Source: Corythucha ciliata
Taxonomy: Eukaryota; Arthropoda; Insecta; Hemiptera; Tingidae
Length of the DNA: 64,000 nucleotides
NCBI GenBank assembly: GCA_038030265.1
Contig: CM075939.1
Location: forward strand, 24,533,253-24,597,252
Direction: 5' to 3'
A program made the translations under genes and the position numbers. Every line of letters begins with the position of its first letter. The first letter of the stretch is position 1. The notes beneath the pieces are model-generated. The model was not told where the DNA came from. It saw only the letters and a list, made by a program, of their open reading frames with translations, and searched no databases. Below are positions 22,207-31,620 of this stretch, piece by piece.

Positions 22207-22476
22207 GACTTGCAATGATCAGTTTGTGGTTGATTTTATAAAAACTCTGGAAACTCTCTTCATCCCCGAATTCTTGAAGAGCTCTCTTGATGGTTTCAAG
22301 GGCGGCCGATCAGCCGCCATATGCATGGCTTCCAGGACGTTAACTTTTTTCGCAATATCGCCGGCCTTAATTCCGTTGTCCACTCCCTCAGACACTAAAA
22401 AGCGCATTTTCTTTCTATAGAGGGCCTTAACTGCTCTAATGATGCCCTGATCAAGAGGTTGAATGATACTCGTGGT
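22207..22476 (-). pseudogene. Tigger/pogo-like transposase, C-terminal fragment
   Basis: The minus-strand frame reads TTSIIQPLDQGIIRAVKALY followed by RKKMRFLVSEG, the well-conserved region around the third catalytic Asp of Tigger/pogo-type DDE transposases. It continues with a helical C-terminal part to a stop near 22219. The homology starts at the junction with the oppositely oriented fragment at about 22476, so the N-terminal and middle parts are missing from this strand. The residues upstream of TTSII in the same open frame are antisense of the other fragment, not protein. Confidence 0.75.
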
Positions 22477-22873
22477 CGATGAAAGTGGGCTGTACTTTAG
22501 AGCACTCCCAGATTCAACGTTTGAAATGAAAGGAACTGCTGTGAGTGGGGGTAAACGACAAATGCAGAGACTAACTGTCCTGTTCGGGTGCAATATGACA
22601 CGTAATGATAAAATTCGGCCATTAATCATTGGAAAAAGCCTGAAACCCCGCTGTTTCAAAGGCGTCAAAAATTTTCCCGTTGACTACACCGCAAACTCCA
22701 ACGCCTGGATGACCAGCTCCATTTTCACGGATTTCATGACAAAATGGGACCGGAAACTTAAACGAAAAATCGCCTTAGTAATGGAAAACTGCATTGCTCA
22801 CCCGCCCCTCGAATTAAAAAACATCAAGTGCGTCTTTCTCCCAGCCAACATATACATATGTACGATTCCGTAA
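22463..22873 (+). pseudogene. Tigger/pogo-like transposase, middle fragment
   Basis: The plus-strand frame begins its homology at VVDESGLYFRALPDSTFEMKG, the first catalytic Asp motif (DE[ST]GL). It continues with LTVLFGCNMTRNDKIRPLIIGKS-like sequence and ANSNAWMTSSIFTDFM, and ends with ALVMENCIAHPPLELKNIKC and VFLPAN before running out. In relatives the second catalytic residue is the Asp of DNCPAHP; here the position is Glu (MENCIAHP). The fragment lacks the DNA-binding N-terminus and points away from the C-terminal fragment, so it cannot be a working gene. Confidence 0.75.
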
Positions 22874-23029
22874 TATTTCAGAGCTTCTTTCTCAATCATT
22901 TTTACTGACAATGACAGCACTTTTGATATCCGTGAATATGAGTCGGACGGTGAATACCATGAATTAATTATTTTGTTTTTAATTTTTAAGCGAACAATAC
23001 CTACCCTAGTTTCTATGAATAATGTGTAT

Positions 23030-23335
23030 GCTACTGGGAATGTTGTGAATCACGTGAATTATTACACGTAGCAGGGAATAACGTCAGTTTCTAGTAAATA
23101 ACTATATTTACTAAAGAGTTCAGGGAATGTTGTCCATATCAGCATTTCCTGGGTATTCACGTCAATTCCTATCAGTAATTCACATGACTGACTAAGGGAT
23201 GTCGTGAATTCCATGGAAAGATGTCAAGATGAACAACTTTGACTGACTGTGTTAGGTTTAACGCCAATCTCTAGGAAATAACGTTATTCCTTGTAATTCA
23301 CGTTATTCCCCGATTTACAACATTCTCGGTAACAC
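23030..23335. mobile_element. ~300-bp palindromic element with GGGAATAACGT-type repeats
   Basis: CTACTGGGAATGTTGTGAAT near 23030 matches in inverse the right-hand ATTTACAACATTCTCGGTAA near 23320. Several copies of GGGAATAACGT or GAATTCACGT-like motifs occur in both orientations inside. It resembles the other foldback elements in this window in having repeated short motifs in its arms. No coding frame. Confidence 0.55.
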
Positions 23336-23805
23336 ATGTCGCAGCAGAAAATGGGTTTTCTTTGAGGTGACACTGTTTTCCTGTGTTAGCACGAAAACGG
23401 TTCATATAGATTATTTATTGTATTTTCCATGAATTTCTCGTCCCATTTTCATGACACCAAAAGCCAGTACTTAACATTCGGAGGGTTTTCCTGATTTTAC
23501 GATGTTTCTATTGGCCATGAGCCAATAGAACGGAGCCCGGTACAAAAACATTAAATACTCATTTCCGTATATTTTTCAATGTACATAAATATTATCACGT
23601 CGTGAGTAGATAATTTTTCCCGTCTGACCGGAATTTGTGTTATTTCTCCCCACAGTTGCATGCTTTGGTGGCGTCGACATGTCCAAATGGAGGCAGACAA
23701 TTTTTCTCACTATTAGTGACTTACTACCTAATTAATGCGCTAAGCGAGAAAAGTCTGCAAATGGTTGCACTTATTACGTCGCTGGCTCTTGGTCTAAAAG
23801 GTCTT

Positions 23806-24513
23806 CGATCTCGTGACCTCGCGGGAAAATGTGTGCGGCCCCGTAAAAACACTCCAACCCCATTTAGCTGTTCGTCGTGCTGAAACTCCGCCACAATTAT
23901 CGGATTCCCCGTGTCGAGAAACCCCTACGTCGTCCAGTTGTTTAGAGGACGATTTTTTTTTTTTTTTTTTGGTAATTTTTTCAGCGTTCCGATTTGAGTG
24001 CAGTGCTGTTTATGAGTCCCTCGAAATATGGTAAATGGCGGCCATGATGCGGGGAGGGATGAGCTTTTCACGATGTCCTTAGAATATAAACATTGCGCGG
24101 TTTTGGGCCGAGATCACATCACGCGATGCAATTTTGGAAGCAAAATTGCATACACGAGACTATAGGTCTTTGTATCAGTGCATCACTACCGCCCCGGGTG
24201 TGCTTTAAAAATAATTATTACAACAATGAACAAATCTCTCATGTTTCGTGTAACCGGATAGATGGACTTTAATGGGATTCTAAAATATAATAAACTGAGG
24301 TTTCAGAATGAGATAACGAGAGAACCATAAAATATTTGATTAAACAAAAACAAAAAAAAAAGAAATAAAAGGAGAAACAAGATAGGAAAATAAAACAAGA
24401 GATAAAAGGGATAGGAACATTACAAAAAGGAAGACATCGCATTCGTTCGACAGATTAGCGAATCTGAAGCGTGGCCTACCTACAAAAACCCGCGTTCTCT
24501 CCCTTCTCTCTCT
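23806..24513. other. Upstream region of the second phosphatase gene
   Basis: Includes a T homopolymer of about 20 bases near 23950 and an A-rich stretch near 24350. No exon upstream of the start codon at 24514 is evident. A pyrimidine-rich CTCTCCCTTCTCTCTCT lies directly before the ATG; I see no clear TATA box. Confidence 0.35.
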
Positions 24514-27500
24514 ATGATTTTTTCAATTTTGCTTTCGTTTTCTTCAATTTTGTCGCCGGTTACCTGTAATACCAGTTACGGTGAGTACGAATGAACAACA
24601 AAAAAGGAATTTTAAATTGCAAAATTCCTATTATTGTCGTCCTGCGGAATAAACCAAAAATAGACGCCAAATAGATGGCACTTACTGGAGGGAACAGGGG
24701 CGTCGCGAACTGGAGGCGTCACTTCGTTACAGGTTGTCGGAGCGGCCGGCGAAAAACGTCGTTTTGTTCATTGGTGACGGCATGGGGCCGAACACGGTGA
24801 CAGCGACGCGAATTCGCAAATACGGCGAGACTGGGCTGTTGTCTTGGGAGAGATTCAACAATTTGGGTGTTTTGAAGGTGAGTTCCATGTTTAAAAAAAA
24901 AAAAAGTTAATAATTTGTATGAATCGAATCGTAGACGTATTGTGCGGACAAACAAGTGCCCGATTCCGGCTGTACAGCCACGGCGATGTTCACCGGAGAA
25001 AAAAGTAATTACTACACGCTGGGACTGTCCAGTAACGTTGCCGCGTTGGACTGTCCGGCTAGTTTGAAGACTGAAAATCAATTGACCAGCCTGGCGACCG
25101 ACTTCCAACTCCTTGGAATGTCGACAGGTAAGTGGGAGTAGCGTTGGATCTGTCGTCAACCGTATTTTTTCAATTATTGTATCGTCATGCACAGGCATTG
25201 TCACAACAGCAATACTCACGGACGCCACTCCAGCTGCTCTGTACGCGCACACGCCCTATCGCAATTGGTTTTGCGACGGTGCCATGAATAACGTAACCTG
25301 TAAAGACATTGCACGACAGCTCGTTGAAGATATTCCAGGAAAACAGTTCAATGTACATAAAAAGTTGTAAGTAACGATCCTTTCCCTACAATGCCAATCC
25401 TCAATCCGGTACAGGTAATTCTAGGAGGAGGAGGTTCCGACTTTGGTCTTCTTTCAAAAACGAACAACACCCAGCAATGCATCAGAAAAGATGGTCGCAA
25501 TTTGGTTGATGATTGGATACAAGATAAAATGAAACAAAATTTCAATTGGGAACTTGTAAAAACCACAAAACAGCTCAAAAATGTCGATGTTGATAAAATC
25601 GAGTACCTTTTAGGTGAGAAATAAGTGAAAAACTTTATTCTTAATTGTACTCGGCGAATTTTCAAAGGAATTTTCAATGACTGGTTCCTACCATACGAAC
25701 ACGAAAGAGATCAATCCGAAGATGGCTGCCCGTCTTTAAGCGAAATGACAACCACGGCAATTAAACTGTTAAACAAAAATTCCAAAGGATTTTTCCTAGT
25801 GGTAACCGCCACATCCTGATTTTTTAAACAAAAAATATGTAGCACTTGACACATAGGTTCTTTAAAGGTGGAAGGGGGTCTCATCGATCGGGGGCATCAC
25901 CTGGGAGTGGCGCGACTCGCCCTCGATGAAACGTCCTCCTTTGACGACGCCGTTGAGGCGGCGCTAGACCTTTTGATCAATTTGGAAATCAAGGACGACA
26001 CTCTAGTGATTGTGACCAGCGACCACACGCATACCCTGAGCATCAACGGATATCCATCCCTAGGCAATGACATACTGGGTGAGCGTATTTTTGGTACCTA
26101 TATTATTACTATTTGGGGTATCTCCCCACCCCCCCTAAAATATGGAGTCTTTTATGATTTTTGATGCTATTTCCTTCTTAGTATTCTGTCCTTCTTATAG
26201 TAGGTATCCTATTTTTCAAATAAGTCGAAACATGAGCTTAGCTAGCTCAATACAGAAGCAGGGAGGTCAGCTTTTCGCATTCCCTTTAGAGCCCTCGAGC
26301 GTAATAGTCTCAACAATTAACGCGTCAGATAATGATAGGTTAAGGGGGGGGGGAAGTCATGGGTTTTATCAAGCTTAGGGCACTCGCAGGGGCGGCTGAA
26401 CCGGTCGGTGGTCACTAAAAAAAAGGTCTTAAAATTTGAAATTTCTCTGAAATTAGGATCCGAAACTTGTAATCACGCGGATATTCAGCCATGAAACATC
26501 CAATTTCGTGAGTGTTCGTCAGGCTGATTGATATAGGCTATAGTCTGAGTTCCACCGCCACAAAATAGGCCGCAAAACTGGCGATGCATTAAGACCCTAA
26601 AATGGCAATTTACGTCAATTATCGCCGTATTTCTGCGTCAATCCTGGATTTTGGAGTCTCATTTAAATCTCCAGGGAATTCTGCACTTGCGTACGATCTT
26701 GCTCTCAGAAAGAGCGTGAATTTCCAAGGTAAAAGTTTATGTGGGTTTTACAGTACAGTGGGGCCGGGGGGAACTGTTTCAAGTTCGTGAAGTTAAGACG
26801 TGAAATATCGTGAATTTCAGACAGGAAGCTCTTAGTTTCGCTGATACTTGCCTCCAGAATGTTGCGATTTGGAGGTTTTTACTTCCATGTTTTTGTCTGG
26901 GCGCTGTCGATCGTAGGAGGCTAGCCCGGACTCCTCGGTCACTTACGCGATACTTGCCAATTTCCTGATACTGAGACCCACCACTTGCAATTTCGCGGAA
27001 ATTTCGACCCAAAACTTACAATTTCTCAGATATTTAGCTCCAAATGGCGTAATTTTGCGGCTATTTATAATTATTTCATAGCTGCGAATGAGCGTTTTCC
27101 GTCAAATTCAGCTGTTCATTAGCTCTTTTGCTTAATTTTATTTCACGGTCATCGAGACCTGATGGACAAAATGGCTGGTCACAAAAAGAAAGAGTTCATC
27201 AGATTTATACATGTAGTGGAGCAGGAGCCCATCCCTAGATAAAATCCTTGGTTCTCCACTGCTACCGTACCTTATGGTATATGGTTATCAATTACCACAT
27301 AACATGTTCATATTAGTAAACTCTAATGGGGAAAATTAATGGATTCTCGCTAACAGTTTTATCGTTACCCAACGTAAAAAGGTGCAAAAGCGTGCAAGAA
27401 ACACGCGAACGGGTTTCGTATACTGTTTCTTTGTTTGAAGGCATTGCTCAAAATTCGTCAGCCGACGGCATACCATTCACCACACTCTCGTATGGAGCGG

Positions 27501-27899
27501 CGAGCGTCTTCAATTACAAATACACGGTAAATAACGGCCGAGTCGAGCGTGAGGACCCTTCAAAAGTGAACACCACTTCTGTTAATTACCACCAACAAGG
27601 GGCGTTTCCAGTGGGGCTCCGTAACACTCACGGCGGAGGGGACGTCGTCGTGTATGCCACCGGTGAATTCTCACGGGACATGAGGGGCGTCGAGTTTTCG
27701 AAATAGTCTCAATTTTTTCCGCTCTTCCTCTCATTTTTTTTCAGGTCCCATGGCCCATCTTTTCCAAAGTGTTCACGAACAAACTCACGTGGCAAGTGTC
27801 ATCCGATACGCGGTCGGAAAAAACACAAGCAGAGCCACACCGTCTGGTAGAGAGCCGCTTTTGATCTTCGTCATGTTATTATTTTCTGGCAATTATTAG
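24514..27899 (+). CDS. Alkaline phosphatase, paralogue 2 (secreted, probably GPI-anchored)
   Basis: Exons: 24514-24580, 24675-24877, 24935-25127, 25195-25352, 25415-25613, 25668-25801, 25868-26078, 27441-27662, 27745-27899; phases agree and give 513 residues. Exon 1 encodes a signal peptide (MIFSILLSFSSILSPVTC). Motifs: LFIGDGMGPNTVTA, PDSGCTATAMF (catalytic Ser), TDATPAALYAH, VILGGGGSDF, VEGGLIDRGHH, VTSDHTHTLSI and NTHGGGDVVVYATGP; the tail PLLIFVMLLFSGNY is hydrophobic. Exons 2, 3, 6 and 7 have exactly the lengths of the matching exons of paralogue 1, showing descent from a duplication. Differences: Asp instead of His in the T[HD]ATP ligand motif, an extra phase-1 intron inside YATG|P, and a 1.36-kb intron 7 filled with family C repeats. 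Both copies look intact, so they may differ in expression or metal preference (inference). Confidence 0.95.
26390..27080 (+). repeat. Family C minisatellite inside intron 7 of phosphatase 2
   Basis: Diverged units of the form CCCGAAACTTGCAATTTC and CGCGGATATTTAGCTCC recur at about 30-base spacing. A G run near 26345 precedes the array. An interspersed repeat ending in TCTCCACTG follows at 27160-27262. The array explains why this intron is about 20 times longer than its neighbours. Confidence 0.65.
27160..27262 (+). repeat. Interspersed repeat ending AAAATCCTNGNTCYNCCACTG
   Basis: The segment from CCTGATGGACAAAATGGCTG to the terminus TTCTCCACTG recurs at 51544-51652, where it ends CTAGATCCGCCAGTG. 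Shorter forms are at 52880-52941 and 61548-61600. The shared core is ATCAGATTTAT, then CCCATCCCTAGATAAAATCC. It is a dispersed non-coding element remnant whose end resembles the GATCCGCCACTG terminus at 12306. Confidence 0.6.
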
Positions 27900-28538
27900 G
27901 ATCTAATTTATTAAATAATACAAAATGAACATTCAACAATTAAGGTTCATTCAACAGTTCAATTTACGAGTATTTAGAATTAATTCAATGCTTAAAATTT
28001 GTACGAAACCAAATTTTGGTAACAACATAATTTTTTTGGTTTTTTACGCGTTCATTTTACCCACAAATTATGTAATTGACTAATTACTGTGACCTATCAC
28101 ATAAAATACAGAATATGCACACAATGTATTGCTTTTAGTGAACCATTTTTTGTTGTATTCCCCTATCTTGTCAGGTCTAAACTGTAGGAAATATGTACAC
28201 TCAAAGTTCAAAAAATGAGAACGCTTAGTGAATAGGAAGGTTACTTTGGAATAGGAGGTCCACTCCTGACTAGCTGTGCCTCAATCGTTACTTTGAAAAA
28301 TACTTGCTGTTCCCTACGGGAACATAAATAAAATAAAAATAAATAAATTAAACGTTTTTTTGGTAAGTTTGGCCGGAGAGATTTGGAGTAATATAACGTG
28401 GAAGATTAATCATGGAAAACACGACGGACTATTTCCATATTTTTTTAAAGTAATTAACAACGCTTAGTTTATAGTTTATATATTTTTTTTCAATATTAAA
28501 GTGGTTGGTGTTTCCCGATACTCTAAAAACAAAATCGT
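27900..28538. other. 3' flank of phosphatase 2, non-coding
   Basis: AT-rich. Several AATAAA-like signals occur near 28325-28350 (AAATAAAATAAAAATAAATAAA), which could serve the phosphatase gene or the opposing minus-strand exon. No other gene is seen. Confidence 0.4.
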
Positions 28539-28802
28539 TTAACAATTAGCCTGAAGCAACAGTCGAGCCAAACGCCAAACTCGAGTCCAACCAGCGGTGC
28601 CCGTTGGCACGCTGCTTTCGGACCATTGCCACTTGGTGACAACGCTAATGGCGCCGGCGAGAGCGGCGGCTGACTGCTGTTGCGACGGTTGTTGTTGCTG
28701 CTGCTGTTGTTGTTGGGTCTGTCCTCCCTGAGGTGTTTCGCTGGTTGAACGTGCAGGCGAGGCTCCGTTGGGTTTTTGAGGGGATGTCGTCGGGGAAGTC
28801 AT
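28539..28802 (-). CDS. Candidate terminal exon with polyglutamine tract, unrecognised gene
   Basis: On the minus strand a good acceptor (pyrimidine tract CTTCTTTTTCAG) is followed directly by an 87-residue open frame: MTSPTTSPQKPNGASPARST, a Gln-rich stretch with about ten consecutive Q codons of mixed CAA and CAG, then AALAGAISVVTKWQWSESSV and WTRVWRLARLLLQANC, with a TAA stop. The composition is richer in GC than the surroundings. It could be a last coding exon whose upstream exons lie to the right, in which case the ATG need not be the start. No upstream exon was identified and no family is recognised; a different frame could also be the used one. Confidence 0.35.
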   Translation of the reverse strand: MTSPTTSPQKPNGASPARSTSETPQGGQTQQQQQQQQQPSQQQSAAALAGAISVVTKWQWSESSVPTGTAGWTRVWRLARLLLQANC

Positions 28803-29400
28803 CTGAAAAAGAAGATGGTTTAATTAAAACCCAATGGAAACGAATGAAGCGAGAAAATCAATTCAGAAAAGGAAATTAAGGATGATCCAGTCGTTATAAC
28901 TTCAAGAATCTAATTAATTGGCTAGTATCTTTGGATACGGAAATTAAGTTATTTCATTACAACAGTTTACTCTTCTTCGACCATAAAAATGAAGAAACAA
29001 ATCTATAATAAAATGCGCTACCACCCACTTGAAAATTCCTCTTTTTTTCTCTAAACGAAACCATAACAAAGCAATCAATTAATTAAAAATTGTATTTTAA
29101 TTGTGAAATGTGACGAAACATAATTCTAAGGAATGGGGACGACAAAAAGAACAGACGAACAATACGGAGGCCGGGGAAATGATGACATCATTTCGTTGAT
29201 TGGATAAACGTTTAGCATTGTTATAAGCCCAAAATGAACATTTTTAGGGAGAATCTTCTCACATAACCTTAAAAAAGGGGTACCTTAACATCCAGGGGGA
29301 CATGAGGTGTTATTTAGGAGGGGCAACGTTGCTTTTAAACTATTTTGCTTCAGATCTAACAGATTTTAAAAGTGGCTGACGGAAAATGCCCGTCTAATGG
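28803..29400. other. AT-rich non-coding stretch
   Basis: No exon or repeat family is evident. If the Gln-rich exon is real, this would be its upstream intron. Confidence 0.35.
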
Positions 29401-29924
29401 ATGACGGATTTTTATGACGGAATTTCGGGTTCACGCAATAATATTTATAATTAATAAGTTTGCTCCAAACCTACCTATTGAACTCGTTCGGAACAGTTCC
29501 AGAACCATTTTACCATAGTAACAAACAAATCCATTGCGTTTTTTTGGCAGAAGATGATTCTGTGACGGTTCCGAACAAGTTCTAGGGTAGGTTGGAACAG
29601 ACCTAATACTTCATTTATTTCCATAATTGTTGAACACAAAAACACAATTTTGATTGGGAAAAATTGTACAAAACATAGGCGGATACAGCAGACTTGAACG
29701 CAGGGGGGGGGGGCAGCGAATTCCAGGCCAATACGGTTTCTGGGGCAAATTTTGATACTTAAAACCAATAGTTGTGCACTTGTTTGTTTAATCAAGTTGC
29801 AAATACAGCATTTTGACCAAAACGAGAGAGAATGAAATCTTACAGTAGTGACGTGTTAGGCGAAGACCACCAGATCTCGAGCATAATTTGTTTTGTTTTA
29901 AATTCGATGTTTTGTTTTAAAATC

Positions 29925-30670
29925 GTCAATGCGAGACGAAATCAACAGTTTTAGCGTAAAATCATCATTTTTTGCGTAAAAACGGTAGGTATTTAGGGTA
30001 AAATATCAAGCTTTTGGGTAAATTCACCAGTTCAGTGGTAAAACTTCGGCTTTTGAGTAAAATCTTGTCAGTTTTGGAGGAAAAGCTTCCGTTTTGTGGT
30101 AAAATGACCAGTTTTGTAGTGAAATCATCAGTTTTGGTGTAATACCTACTCTGTCTGGACATGAAATCTGTTTCAAAGGAAAATCGTCACTTTTGGGATG
30201 AAATCATTAGTTGTGTGGTAAATTCGTCAGTTTTCAAGCCAGGGTCGTCAGTTTTGGCGTAAAATCTTCCGTTTTGGGAAAAACGTAAGTTTTAAAGTAA
30301 AATGTCAATTTTTGGGCATTAATAATCAATCTTGGGGTTAAACTGTCAATTTTGAAATACCAAGCAATTTTTTGTGTGTACGTGTAGCGTGAAGTTTGTG
30401 GGTTAAATAGCAGTCAGTTTTTGGGTAAAATCGTCATTTTTTACTTCCATTTTCCCTACGGGAATGGAAGTATGGTGTTCGTGAAAAAAATCGAGTCCGA
30501 GCTGACTTCACAATCATGATGTACATCCTCAGAAAAGTTGAAAAAAGTGGTTTTCGGCATGCCGTCGGTCTTGGGTAACATGGTCAGTGTTGGAGTAAAG
30601 TCGTCAGTTTTTAGGTAAAACAGTCAGTTTTGGAAGTGAAAACGTCCGTTTCGGGATGAAACTTGTAGTT
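29925..30670 (-). repeat. Family D minisatellite, ~20-bp unit
   Basis: Units of the form AAAATCGTCAGTTTTGGGGT recur through this stretch with an approximate 20-base period (30 or so degenerate copies). A non-repetitive insertion lies at about 30440-30580. The strand given is arbitrary. No gene. Confidence 0.7.
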
Positions 30671-31278
30671 TTGAGGCAAAACCGCTTAAGACCAAATTTC
30701 CAAGGGTTGCCTTCAGAAATGGCCTGCTTCACAGATCTGCTTCACTAAACAAATGTTTATTTTTAGTTCGAGAAAATCCGCAGTTTCGTGAGTTTGGCTT
30801 TTGAAAATTATTTCACGTGTTTTTGCTCGCTATAAACACACATTCGCTGTACATGGGTGGGGGTGGGGTGGTGTGAATCTATAGCCCCCTGATGGGCCAG
30901 TCAGACTTCAGACAGGTCCTCTTGCTGGGGTCTCATCCCCGACCACATAGTCAGCGATAGGCAGTGGGTAAATCTGACATCTTCAGCCCGCCTAATTCCC
31001 ACCTGATCACTTGGCTTGGGTTGGCTACTCCCCAAGTGCATTCATTGAAATAGTCAATAAATTCAAATGAAAATGTGTCCACCGCGAAAATTGTCCTTCA
31101 TCCGTGACAAGTAAGAACTTATCGGCAGGATCTGGACGCTGACTAAGTAGCCTGAAATCTGACAAAAGTGACCCTAAAACATACAAATTGATGGAAACAT
31201 ACAAACTTACCTGGAAACTTACAAATTGACCAGGAATTTTACAAAGTGGCGTGAAACTGACAACGTGACCTGGAAACT

Positions 31279-31440
31279 GACTAAGGCCCGATTTCACCAA
31301 CTTCTTAAACCAAGATGTACAACTAATCACGAATACAATGCGAACACTTATATCAGAATTCTCATCGTGTCGTTATTACTAATAACTAATCACGATCAAC
31401 TTTAAACGAGATCAATTTTGTTGGTGAAATTGGGCCTTAG
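31279..31440. mobile_element. 162-bp MITE with AAGGCCCGATTTCACCAAC ends
   Basis: The left end AAGGCCCGATTTCACCAACT and the right end GTTGGTGAAATTGGGCCTTA are reverse complements over about 20 bases. Weaker pairing continues inside through AACTAATCACGA in both arms. Termini of this kind are widespread in animal MITEs. Confidence 0.85.
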
Positions 31441-31620
31441 ATGCATGGTGAATTGTGTGGTAGGAGCCACACTGGCGGTATTGTGGTTTTCAGAGAGCTA
31501 AGGGCGAAATTGTTACCATGGTAAAATGGTTCTGTGGTATGGTTTCGAACGAGTTCAATGGGTAGGTCGGAGCAAAGTTATTATTAATAAAAATTATTGT
31601 GCGAATCCGAATTTCCGTTT

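Larger units (their letters stand above)
20095..23805. mobile_element. 3.7-kb region bounded by inverted repeats, enclosing a broken DDE transposase
   Basis: The left arm contains AGACCAAAAGCCAGCGACGT (about 20095), then TTAGCGCATTAATTAGGT and ACTAATAGTGAGAAAAATTG up to a TCCATTTGGACGTGTCG segment near 20345. The right arm, 23675-23805, repeats these in inverse order and strand: GACATGTCCAAATGGAGGCA, CAATTTTTCTCACTATTAGT, ACCTAATTAATGCGCTAA and ACGTCGCTGGCTCTTGGTCT. The left arm is about 110 bases longer through an internal insertion. Between the arms lie TTTTATGAC-type short repeats (21060-21720), a MITE, two transposase fragments and a palindromic element. The arms could be the ends of one element or two inverted copies. 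Confidence 0.6.
29400..31620. mobile_element. 2.2-kb region with ~110-bp inverted ends enclosing a minisatellite
   Basis: The left end (29400-29522), read in reverse complement, gives GTTACTATGGTAAAATGGTT, CCGAACGAGTTCAATAGGTA and ATTATTGCGTGAACCCGAA. The right end (31513-31620) reads GTTACCATGGTAAAATGGTT, TCGAACGAGTTCAATGGGTA and ATTATTGTGCGAATCCGAA. The two are reverse complements with scattered changes. The family D minisatellite and a MITE lie between them. No coding frame with a domain is present. Confidence 0.55.

Noticed and set aside
22498..22668. N-terminal part of the 149-codon minus-strand frame (up to SALKYSPLS)
   Set aside because: It is antisense of the plus-strand transposase fragment; only the part beyond TTSIIQPLDQG is homologous to transposases.
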